Shown here one piece after another: positions 34,482 to 42,188 of a DNA stretch of 64,000 nt (the first letter of the stretch is position 1; the number at the start of each line of letters is the position of its first letter). The position numbers were made by a program, and so were the translations under genes. Below the pieces are notes generated by a model, which was given only the letters and a program-made list of their open reading frames with translations, did no database searches and had not been told where the DNA came from. The stretch lies in NCBI RefSeq assembly GCF_016863475.1, contig NZ_BOOY01000038.1, positions 62,001 through 126,000 on the forward strand. Reading direction: 5' to 3'. This DNA is from Spirilliplanes yamanashiensis. GTDB taxonomy: Bacteria > Actinomycetota > Actinomycetes > Mycobacteriales > Micromonosporaceae.

Positions 34482-34843
34482 GGTCAGGTACCTCCGGAGA
34501 GTGAGGTGACGGTCCGCGTTCCCGCGGCCACCCCCCGATGCTAGGCCCGGCGCGCCACCGGGGGAACGTCCTGAGTGGACCGGGGGGAATCCGCTGGACA
34601 CGACCCGTTACGGTGGGATCCGGCTCCGTACGCCGATGGCGGGGCCCGGCAGGCGGCCGGTGGGAACATCTCAGGCCGCTCACAGGTTGGACGATTAGGT
34701 TCGGGTCGTTTCGACGATCCGGTGCGTGGGTAGGCATCGCGCCCCCGGCGACGGGGTGCCAGGGTGAGCGGCGCGGTTTCGAGAGCTGCCTCGCGCACAG
34801 GAGATACGCCCGGTAATGGTGCCGGGCGGCTGGAGGTGCTCGG
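34482..34843 (+). other. Intergenic region upstream of the STAS gene, with candidate promoter
   Basis: The 362 bases between the small lipoprotein and the anti-anti-sigma gene contain no convincing coding frame. GTTT at 34708-34711 and GGGTAG at 34728-34733, spaced 16 bases, match the stress-sigma promoter pattern and point towards the STAS gene, 110 bases downstream. Nothing else stands out. Confidence 0.6.
34708..34733 (+). promoter_or_regulatory. Candidate stress-sigma (sigmaB/sigmaF-type) promoter
   Basis: GTTT (34708-34711), 16 bases, then GGGTAG (34728-34733). This would give an anti-anti-sigma gene a promoter for the sigma family it typically controls, as in known sigmaB/sigmaF feedback loops. 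Confidence 0.5.
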
Positions 34844-35215
34844 GTGAGTCTCTCGATCGAGACGTCGGCTCCGGTCGGCGGGGTGGTGGAGATCCAGCCG
34901 CGTGGCGAGGTCGACGTCGACAACGCCCACGAGGTCCGCGAGGCGGTGGCCGCGGTGCTCGCCGCGGGCCGGCCGCGCCGCATCGAGCTCGACATGCACC
35001 TGGTGACGTTCCTCGACTCCGTGGGCATCAGCGCCATGGTGGCGGCGTTCCAGCTGGCCTCCGTGGGCGGCGTGCAGCTGGTGGTCACCCGGCCCAGCCG
35101 GTTCGTGCACCGGCAGCTGTGGGTCACCGGCCTGCTGGGGCTGTTCGGGGCCCCCGACCCCCACGTGGTGGGCGTGTCCGGTTCGATCCAGGAGCCCCCC
35201 GTACCGACTGCCTGA
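34844..35215 (+). CDS. Anti-sigma factor antagonist (STAS domain)
   Basis: A 123-residue single-domain STAS protein. EIQPRGEVDVDNAHEVREAV is the N-terminal strand and helix, and MHLVTFLDSVGISAMVAAFQ carries the phosphorylatable Ser in DSVG. Dephosphorylated STAS proteins of this type bind a partner anti-sigma kinase and release a sigma factor. No partner RsbW-like gene is in the window. GGAGGTG sits before GTG 34844. The upstream GTTT-N16-GGGTAG suggests that transcription depends on a stress sigma factor. Confidence 0.92.
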   Translation: MSLSIETSAPVGGVVEIQPRGEVDVDNAHEVREAVAAVLAAGRPRRIELDMHLVTFLDSVGISAMVAAFQLASVGGVQLVVTRPSRFVHRQLWVTGLLGLFGAPDPHVVGVSGSIQEPPVPTA

Positions 35216-35291
35216 CCCGCGGTGAACGCGTGGTTAAGGTCTCCTTCAGTAACTTGTCGGCCCCCGTACCGGTAGGGAATAGTGCCCTGTC

Positions 35292-36182
35292 GTGGCGCGA
35301 CTTCCGATGGGCACCGCCATCCTGCGGCGATATGTGCTGATCGGTGCCATCGGCCAGGGTGGGGTGTCGACCGTCTACCACGCCGTGGACGCCCGGCGCG
35401 GCACCCTGCACGCGGTCAAGGTGCTGGCCCCGCTGCTCGCGCACGACCCCAAGGCCCGCGAGGACGTCCGCCGCGAGGCCCTCATCACCGACCGGCTGCG
35501 CCACCCGAGCGTCCCCCGGGTGTTCGAGTACGGCGACGCGCCGCTGCCCGACGGCACGGTGGTGCCGTACGTGGTGCTCGAGCTGCTCAGCGGCACGCCG
35601 CTGGAGGACCTGCTGGCCGACGGGCCGCTGCCGTGGCGCGACGCGGTGCGGGTGGCGGCGACGGCGGCGGACGTGCTGGCCGTGGCGCACCGCCGCGGCA
35701 TCGTGCACCGCGACCTGGCCTCGCGCAACATCATGGTGACCGACGACGGCGCCATCAAGATCATCGACTTCGGGCTGGCGACGGCCGCCGCGCGCACCGG
35801 CGACACCGCCGCCCGCCCGGTCGTCGTGCGCAACCGGCGCACCCAGAGCCGCCCGCCGGCGCACCCGGTGACGGCCGTGGCGCGCCCCGCGGACGACGTC
35901 TACACCCTCGGCGTGCTGCTCTACGAGATGGTGACGGGCCGGTCGCCGTACCCCGTGGTGAGCCCGACCCCGATGCGGGCCGGGCTGCGGCCCCACCAGC
36001 TGGCGCCCACGCCGGTGGTGTCGGTGGCCGGGCTGCCCGGCGACGTCGCGGAGATCATCCGCGCGTGCATGACCAAGCAGCCGGGCGGGCGGCCGCGCAG
36101 CGCCGAGGTGGCGCTGCGGCTGTGGCGGCTGCTCGACGGCCGCCCGTGGCACCCGACGCTAGCCCTGGACCAGCTGGGCTGA
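35292..36182 (+). CDS. Soluble protein kinase with unusual catalytic loop
   Basis: A 296-residue Hanks-type kinase-fold protein. The glycine loop IGQGGVSTVYHAVD, the Lys at 43 (LHAVKVLAP), DFG at 159-161 and DDVYTLGVLLYEMVTGRSPY (helix F) are in place. The catalytic loop reads IVHRDLASRNIMV: Asp141 is present but the usual Lys-Pro of Ser/Thr kinases is Ala-Ser, as in tyrosine-type loops. The segment after DFG lacks the APE motif and instead has a basic, Pro-rich stretch. Activity is possible but substrate choice may differ. No membrane helix is present. The start is GTG 35292 or ATG 35307. The 3' end overlaps convergent surE. Confidence 0.87.
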   Translation: MARLPMGTAILRRYVLIGAIGQGGVSTVYHAVDARRGTLHAVKVLAPLLAHDPKAREDVRREALITDRLRHPSVPRVFEYGDAPLPDGTVVPYVVLELLSGTPLEDLLADGPLPWRDAVRVAATAADVLAVAHRRGIVHRDLASRNIMVTDDGAIKIIDFGLATAAARTGDTAARPVVVRNRRTQSRPPAHPVTAVARPADDVYTLGVLLYEMVTGRSPYPVVSPTPMRAGLRPHQLAPTPVVSVAGLPGDVAEIIRACMTKQPGGRPRSAEVALRLWRLLDGRPWHPTLALDQLG

Positions 36183-37001
36183 CCCGATCGCCTCCAGGTC
36201 GAGCGCCACGTCGGTGGCCTCGGCCGGCGCCCGCACGGGCGTGACCACCGCGTAGCCGTCGGCGAGCAGCGCCAGGTCGCTGCCCTCCTCCAGCGGGTCG
36301 GTGGCGGCCTGCACGGCGGTGCGCAGGTGCCCCTCGCCGGCCTCGGCGACCGTCACCTGCACCTGGCCGAAGCTGGCCAGCGGGCCCCGGCGCAGGCCGC
36401 GCAGCTCGTCGGCGGGCACGTCCGGCACGTTGAGGTTGAGCAGGGCGCCGGCCGGCAGGCCCGGCAGCGCCGGCAGCAGCCGGGCCGCCAGGTCGGCGGC
36501 GACGTCCCAGTGCCGCGCCTCGTCGTCGGCGTGGTCGAGCGCGGCGATGGCGGCGCCGCCGCTGGACGCGGTGCCCGCCGAGGGCGACAGCACGTCGAGC
36601 GAGACGGCCAGCGCGGGCAGCCCGTTCGCGGCGGCGGTCAGCGCCGCGCCGACGGTGCCGGAGTGCAGCACGGCGGTGCCGGCGTTGGCGCCCCGGTTGA
36701 TGCCGGAGACCACCACGTCGGGCGGGTCGCCGAAGCCGCCGCGCAGCGCCAGCACGACGATGAACGCGGGCGAGGTGGTCACCGCGTACCCGGGCACCCC
36801 CGGCACGCCCTCCAGCGCCCGGGGCTCGACCAGGATCTGCCCGTCGCGCTCGACCGCCGTCAGGGCGGCGCTGGTGCCGCTCGCCTCGGCGTGCGGGGCG
36901 GCGACGGTCACCTCGGCGCCCGTCGCGGCCACCGCGCGCGCCAGCGCCCGCAGGCCGGGCGCGGCGATGCCGTCGTCGTTGGTGATCAGTACGCGGGTCA
37001 T
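36159..37001 (-). CDS. surE: 5'/3'-nucleotidase SurE
   Basis: A 280-residue SurE-family phosphatase that dephosphorylates nucleoside monophosphates. The metal-binding motif VLITNDDGIAAPGLRAL (Asp8, Asp9) opens the protein, and VVVSGINRGANAGTAVLHSG supplies the remaining ligand Asn and the oxyanion site. Its ATG overlaps the stop of the upstream pfkB-type kinase gene (ATGA), so the pair is translationally coupled. The 3' end overlaps the kinase gene at 35292-36182 by 24 bases. Coupling to a sugar or nucleoside kinase suggests balanced phosphorylation and dephosphorylation of one metabolite pool. Confidence 0.94.
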   Translation of the reverse strand: MTRVLITNDDGIAAPGLRALARAVAATGAEVTVAAPHAEASGTSAALTAVERDGQILVEPRALEGVPGVPGYAVTTSPAFIVVLALRGGFGDPPDVVVSGINRGANAGTAVLHSGTVGAALTAAANGLPALAVSLDVLSPSAGTASSGGAAIAALDHADDEARHWDVAADLAARLLPALPGLPAGALLNLNVPDVPADELRGLRRGPLASFGQVQVTVAEAGEGHLRTAVQAATDPLEEGSDLALLADGYAVVTPVRAPAEATDVALDLEAIGSAQLVQG

Positions 37002-37936
37002 GAACGCTCCTTGATCGTCGCGACGCTCCGCAGCTCCACCCGCTCGGCGAGCACGGTGATGGCGTCGACGTGGCCGGTGCCGAGCCCGTGCCGGGTCACG
37101 TTGAGGGCGCCCGCGGCGGCGCCCGTGCGCACGGCGTCGTGCAGCGACCCGCCCTGGGCGAGGACGGCCGCGACGCCGGCGGTCATGGAGTCACCGGCGC
37201 CGCGCGGGTCGGCCGGGCTCAGCTTCGGCATGCGCACCTCGAGGATCTCGTCGCCGATGAGGGCCAGCGCGCCCGCGCCGGCCCGGGACACCAGCGCGTC
37301 ACCGGCGCCGTCGGCGCGCAGGGCCCGCAGCGCCGCGACCAGCGCGTCGGTGCTGTCGTCCTTCGCGCGCCCGGCCTCGATCAGCTCCTCGTGGCTGACC
37401 TTGACCACGTCGAGGCCCGCGTCCAGCACCGCCTCCAGGTGCTCGCCCGCCAGGTCGGCGACGACGCGGCAGCCGTTGGCGCGCAGGTCGGCGGCGAGCC
37501 GCCGGTACGCCTCCGGGGCGACGAGGTCCGGGTCGGCGACGCCGCCCAGCACGGCGGTGCCGGCCCGCAGGCCGTCGGCCAGCGCCAGCCCGTACAGCTC
37601 GTCCAGGTCGTGCCGGGTCAGCGCGGTGCCGGGCTGCTCGGCGATCTCCTGCCGGCTGCCGTCGCGGCGGTCGTGCACGTACCAGCCGGTGCCCGAGTCG
37701 CGCCGGACCAGGCGCAGGGTGACGCCCTCGGCGATCAGCAGCGGTTCCAGCACCGTGCCGACCTCGCCGCCGGCGGCGCAGCAGAAGGTGACCTCGACGC
37801 CGAGCGACCGGATCATCCGGGCCTGCCAGACTCCCTGGCCGCCGGGGTGGACGTGCAGTTCGGGCCGGCCGCCCTGCTGCTCGATGGTCACGGTGAGTTG
37901 AGGTGCGGGGGAGAACACCATCACCTGCGCGCTCAT
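36998..37936 (-). CDS. PfkB-family carbohydrate kinase
   Basis: A 312-residue ribokinase-fold enzyme. ELHVHPGGQGVWQARMIRSL is the substrate-binding Gly-Gly block, VVKVSHEELIEAG lies mid-protein, and LSPADPRGAGDSMTAGVAAV contains the PfkB signature with the catalytic Asp of GAGDS. 1-Phosphofructokinase-like members have a similar N-terminus without a long leader. The substrate is a sugar or nucleoside, not resolved. The start at ATG 37936 is chosen where conservation begins. It forms a two-gene unit with surE through an ATGA overlap. Confidence 0.9.
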   Translation of the reverse strand: MSAQVMVFSPAPQLTVTIEQQGGRPELHVHPGGQGVWQARMIRSLGVEVTFCCAAGGEVGTVLEPLLIAEGVTLRLVRRDSGTGWYVHDRRDGSRQEIAEQPGTALTRHDLDELYGLALADGLRAGTAVLGGVADPDLVAPEAYRRLAADLRANGCRVVADLAGEHLEAVLDAGLDVVKVSHEELIEAGRAKDDSTDALVAALRALRADGAGDALVSRAGAGALALIGDEILEVRMPKLSPADPRGAGDSMTAGVAAVLAQGGSLHDAVRTGAAAGALNVTRHGLGTGHVDAITVLAERVELRSVATIKERS

Positions 37937-38061
37937 GCCCTGATGATGCCCGTTTGTGGCGGCCCGAACCGGGCTCTGCGCGGATCGGTGTGCCATCGAA
38001 GATCCGGAACCTGGGCCAGGGATTGACGACCGTAACGTGCGCGACACACAATCCCGGGACC

Positions 38062-38073
38062 GAGAGCGCTCTC
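38062..38073. promoter_or_regulatory. CebR-like LacI-family operator upstream of the GH3 gene
   Basis: GAGAGCGCTCTC is a perfect palindrome matching 10 of 12 positions of the central part of the known CebR/CelR operator TGGGAGCGCTCCCA, which controls cello-oligosaccharide genes in Streptomyces and Thermobifida. It lies 79 bases upstream of the start of a large secreted beta-glucosidase-type gene. No cebR gene is in the window. Confidence 0.6.
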
Positions 38074-38152
38074 CGGCGTGCCGTGCCGCCCGTTTCACCC
38101 TGCCGCCGGGCGAGCGCGTCGCCCCCGAATCGTGTGCTCGAGGAGACCGCTC

Positions 38153-41100
38153 ATGCGGATAGACCCTGCTGTGCCCGCTCCGCCGCCGACGCGGCGCCGC
38201 GGCCGCCGCCCGCTCGTCACCGGCGCCGCCGCCCTGGCCGTCCTGACCGGCATGCTCGTCGTGCCCGGCTCGGCGAACGCCGCCGTCGCCAACATCGCCT
38301 CGTTCGGCTCAGCCACGGCCACCAGCAGCGAGGGCAACAGCCTGGGCCCGGACAAGGCCATCGACGGCGACGCCACGACGCGCTGGTCGAGCCTCTTCGC
38401 CGACCCGCAGACGTGGACCCTCGACCTGGGCGCGCGCGCCGCCGTGCAGAACGTGGTGCTCACCTGGGAGGCGTCGCACGCGACGGCGTACTCGGTGGAG
38501 ACGTCCGTCGACGGCGAGACCTGGCAGGAGCGCTACACGACGACCACCGGCGACGGCGGCGCCGACGAGATCGCCACGGGCGGCGACACGCTGCGCTACG
38601 TGCGGATGACCGGCACCGCCCGGGTCAACGAGTACGGCTACTCGCTGTACGAGGTCGCGGTGAACGGCGAGTTCACCGAGCAGGCCGTCGCCACGGCCGT
38701 CCCGGCGCTGACCATGCGCGAGCGCGGCACCGCGAACGTCAAGGTGCGCCTCAACAAGCCGGCGACCGCCCCGGTCACCGTGCAGTACGCCACCAAGGAC
38801 GGCACCGCCACCGCCGGTGAGGACTACCCGGCCACGACGGGCACGCTGACCTTCCCGGCCGGCTCGGTCGAGCAGACCATCGCGATCAAGGGCATCAACG
38901 ACACCGCCGACGAGCCGAACGAGACGTTCGACCTCGTGCTGTCGCAGCCCAGCGCCGGCACGATCGCCGGGCCGCGGATGACCACCACGATCACCGTCAC
39001 CGACGACGACGTGCCGGCCGGCGACGGCCAGCCGAAGACGGTCGTCGACTTCGAGGGCGAGCTGCCGTTCGGCACGCCGCCGCTGGGCATCTTCCCGTTC
39101 GGCGCCAACGAGGCCGACATGCCGGAGCTGTCCGCGCGGGCGCTGGACCGCCCGGGCGCGCCCGCCGGCAACCAGGTGCTCGAGGTGAAGTACGGCGCCG
39201 AGAGCTACGGCGGCGTCGTGCACAACTGGTCCGAGACGCAGGACTGGTCCGCGTACGGCGGCATCCGGTTCTGGTTCCACGGCGGCAACACCGCGCCGCT
39301 GCCGCCGGGCTCCGGGCCGAAGATCAACTTCGAGATCAAGGACGGCGGCGCCGACGGCGAGAAGTCGGAGCTGTGGACGACCTCGTTCACCGACGACTTC
39401 GACGGCTGGACGCTGGTCGAGATCCCGTTCGCCAACCTCACCTACCGCGGCGACTACCAGCCGGTCGGCGGCATCAACCAGGTCCTCGACCTGAAGGAGA
39501 TGTGGGGCTACGCCTTCACGCCGCCGAGCGGCCGCGAGGGCCGGTTCGCCGTCGACGAGATCCAGGTGTACGGCAACGCCCTGCCGCCGCCGTTCGCCAC
39601 GGTCAGCACGAAGAAGCCGGTCTACCCGGTCGACGAGGGCGCCACCGCCACCGTCGAGGTCGTCATCACCACCCCCGAGGGTGAGCCCCTCGACGACGAC
39701 GTCGCCGTGCAGTACGCCACCGGCGGCGGCTCCGCCACCGCGGGCGCCGACTACACCGCCGCGTCGGGCACCCTCACGTTCGCCGAGGGCACCGCGTCCG
39801 GCACCGCCAAGACCATCGCCGTGAAGACCAAGAAGGACAGCACGGCCGAGGTCGCCGAGACCGTCGACGTGTCGCTGACGTCCACCCCGGACGTGGCGGT
39901 GTCGAAGGACCTGCCCGTCACGGTCGTCGTCAACGCGCACGGCTTCCCGTACCTGGACAAGAAGCTGTCCACCGACAAGCGCATCGCCGACCTGATGAAG
40001 CGGATGACGCTCGCCGACAAGGTCGGGCAGATGACCCAGGCCGAGCGGCAGGCGCTCGACGCGCAGGACGACATCGCGCAGTACCGCCTCGGCTCGCTGC
40101 TGTCCGGCGGCGGCTCCGTGCCGCGGCCGAACGAGCCGGCCGCGTGGGCCGACATGATCGACGCCTACCAGCTGCGCGCCAAGCAGACCCCGCTGCAGAT
40201 CCCGCTGATCTACGGCGTGGACGCCGTGCACGGCCACAACAACGTGGTCGGCGCGACCCTCTTCCCGCACAACATCGGCCTCGGCGCCAGCCGCGACCCG
40301 AAGCTGGTGCAGAAGGTCGGCACGGTGACCGCCACCGAGGTGCGCGCCACCGGCGTCTCGTGGGACTTCTCGCCCTGCCTGTGCGTGGCGCGCGAGGACC
40401 GCTGGGGCCGCACGTACGAGTCGTTCGGTGAGGACCCGGCGCTGGTCGCCGCGATGACCACCATCGTCGACGGCCTCGAGGGCGACGACCTGAGGAAGAA
40501 CACCACCGTGCTGTCGACCATCAAGCACTGGGTCGGCGACGGCGGCACCACCTTCGGCAGCTCGACCACCGGCAGCTACACCACCGACCAGGGCATCACC
40601 CAGATGTCCGAGGCGGAGCTGCGGCGGCTGCACATCGCCCCGTACAAGGACGGCCTGGCCCGCGGGTCCGGCACCGTCATGCCGTCGTACTCCAGCGTGG
40701 ACTTCGGCGACGGCAAGGGCCCGCTCAAGATGCACGCCCACAAGTACCTGATCACGGACGTGCTGAAGGGCGAGCTGAAGTTCGACGGCTTCGTCATCAG
40801 CGACTGGCAGGCGATCGACCAGATCCCCGGTGACTACCGCAGCGACGTGGTCACCTCGGTCAACGCCGGCCTGGACATGATCATGGTGCCGACCGAGTAC
40901 CAGACGTTCATCACGAACCTGACCGACGCCGCCACCAAGGGCGACGTCAAGCAGGCGCGGATCGACGACGCGGTCAAGCGCATCCTGAAGAAGAAGTTCG
41001 AGCTGGGCCTGTTCGAGCAGCCGTACGCCGACCGCACCCACCTGTCGAAGGTCGGTTCCGCCGCGCACCGGGCCGTGGCCCGTGAGGCGGCCGCCAAGTC

Positions 41101-42139
41101 GCAGACGCTGCTGAAGAACACCGGCAATCTGCTGCCGCTCAAGAGCAACGCCAAGGTCTACGTCGCCGGCGGCAGCGCCGACGACATGGGCAACCAGAAC
41201 GGCGGCTGGACGATCTCGTGGCAGGGCCAGAGCGGCCCCACCACCAAGGGCACGACGATCCTCGGCGGCATCAAGGAGGTCGCGCCCGGCGCCACGGTCA
41301 CGTTCAGCCGGGACGCGTCCGCCGACCTGGCCGGGCACGACGTCGGCGTGGTCGTCGTGGGCGAGACCCCGTACGCCGAGGGTGTCGGTGACGTCGGCAA
41401 CGGCCGCGCCGACCTGACCCTGAGCGCTGCCGACCGGGCGGCGATCGACAAGGTCTGCGCCGCCATGAAGTGCGCCGTCCTGGTCGTCTCCGGCCGGCCG
41501 ATGGAGCTGGACGCCACCCAGTTCGCGGGCGTCGAGGCGCTGGTGGCCTCGTGGCTGCCGGGCACCGAGGGCGCCGGCGTCGCGGACACGCTGTTCGGCA
41601 AGAAGCCGTACACCGGCCGCCTGCCGATGACGTGGGCGAAGACCACCGCGCAGCAGCCGATCAACGTCGGCGACAAGGTGTACGACCCGGCGTACGCGTA
41701 CGGCTGGGGCCTGCGCACCGACGCGACCAAGCCGCGGGTGAAGGCCGCCCGCGACGGCCTCGCGGCGGCGCTGAAGAAGCCGGGCGGCGGCATCGTCGAC
41801 AAGCTGAAGGTCAACCTGGCCATCGCCGCGCTCGACGTGACGCTGCAGAACAAGAACTGGAACGCGGACGGCTCGGTGAAGGACTCCAAGGCGGTCATCT
41901 CCGGCCTCCTCGGCGCCTCGAACTCGCTGAGCGGCAGCAAGCTCGCCGTCGCCGCGCAGCAAGAGGCGATCGTCACCGCCATCCGCGACGTCACGCAGAA
42001 GCAGATGGTCGCCAAGGCCACCTCGCCGAAGCTGGCGCAGGCGGCGGCGCTGACGGCGGTCGCCGAGCACGACCTGCTGTCGAAGAAGCCGTCGGTCGCG
42101 GCGACCAAGCTGGGTCAGGCCTGGAACCTGCTCCAGTAG
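38153..42139 (+). CDS. Secreted multimodular GH3 beta-glucosidase
   Basis: A 1328-residue secreted enzyme. Order: signal peptide (1 to about 43, ending GSANA), F5/8-type C carbohydrate-binding domain (about 45-175), Calx-beta repeat (178-290), CBM11-like domain (295-475, DFEGELPFGTPPLGIFPFG), second Calx-beta repeat (480-595), GH3 catalytic domains (600-1190) and a 130-residue helical tail of unknown role. The nucleophile is Asp884 in FVISDWQAIDQ; RWGRTYESFGEDP and IKHWVGDGGTT are typical GH3 blocks. It likely hydrolyses beta-glucans or cello-oligosaccharides outside the cell, with the added domains holding it on polysaccharide. GAGGAG precedes ATG 38153. The CebR-like site upstream suggests cellobiose induction. 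Confidence 0.93.
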   Translation: MRIDPAVPAPPPTRRRGRRPLVTGAAALAVLTGMLVVPGSANAAVANIASFGSATATSSEGNSLGPDKAIDGDATTRWSSLFADPQTWTLDLGARAAVQNVVLTWEASHATAYSVETSVDGETWQERYTTTTGDGGADEIATGGDTLRYVRMTGTARVNEYGYSLYEVAVNGEFTEQAVATAVPALTMRERGTANVKVRLNKPATAPVTVQYATKDGTATAGEDYPATTGTLTFPAGSVEQTIAIKGINDTADEPNETFDLVLSQPSAGTIAGPRMTTTITVTDDDVPAGDGQPKTVVDFEGELPFGTPPLGIFPFGANEADMPELSARALDRPGAPAGNQVLEVKYGAESYGGVVHNWSETQDWSAYGGIRFWFHGGNTAPLPPGSGPKINFEIKDGGADGEKSELWTTSFTDDFDGWTLVEIPFANLTYRGDYQPVGGINQVLDLKEMWGYAFTPPSGREGRFAVDEIQVYGNALPPPFATVSTKKPVYPVDEGATATVEVVITTPEGEPLDDDVAVQYATGGGSATAGADYTAASGTLTFAEGTASGTAKTIAVKTKKDSTAEVAETVDVSLTSTPDVAVSKDLPVTVVVNAHGFPYLDKKLSTDKRIADLMKRMTLADKVGQMTQAERQALDAQDDIAQYRLGSLLSGGGSVPRPNEPAAWADMIDAYQLRAKQTPLQIPLIYGVDAVHGHNNVVGATLFPHNIGLGASRDPKLVQKVGTVTATEVRATGVSWDFSPCLCVAREDRWGRTYESFGEDPALVAAMTTIVDGLEGDDLRKNTTVLSTIKHWVGDGGTTFGSSTTGSYTTDQGITQMSEAELRRLHIAPYKDGLARGSGTVMPSYSSVDFGDGKGPLKMHAHKYLITDVLKGELKFDGFVISDWQAIDQIPGDYRSDVVTSVNAGLDMIMVPTEYQTFITNLTDAATKGDVKQARIDDAVKRILKKKFELGLFEQPYADRTHLSKVGSAAHRAVAREAAAKSQTLLKNTGNLLPLKSNAKVYVAGGSADDMGNQNGGWTISWQGQSGPTTKGTTILGGIKEVAPGATVTFSRDASADLAGHDVGVVVVGETPYAEGVGDVGNGRADLTLSAADRAAIDKVCAAMKCAVLVVSGRPMELDATQFAGVEALVASWLPGTEGAGVADTLFGKKPYTGRLPMTWAKTTAQQPINVGDKVYDPAYAYGWGLRTDATKPRVKAARDGLAAALKKPGGGIVDKLKVNLAIAALDVTLQNKNWNADGSVKDSKAVISGLLGASNSLSGSKLAVAAQQEAIVTAIRDVTQKQMVAKATSPKLAQAAALTAVAEHDLLSKKPSVAATKLGQAWNLLQ

Positions 42140-42153
42140 CACCTGCCCGAACC

Positions 42154-42187
42154 GAGGGCCCCCGGCGCACGCGCGCCGGGGGCCCTC
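42154..42187. terminator. Strong bidirectional hairpin terminator
   Basis: GAGGGCCCCCGGCGC (42154-42168) pairs perfectly over 15 bases with GCGCCGGGGGCCCTC (42173-42187), with loop ACGC. It separates the GH3 gene from the convergent pilin-like operon. Confidence 0.9.
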
Positions 42188-42188
42188 G

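Noticed and set aside
38309-42142. A 1277-codon open frame opposite the GH3 gene
   Set aside because: The plus-strand GH3 domains explain the sequence fully; the antisense translation is Val/Leu/Arg-rich with no domain.
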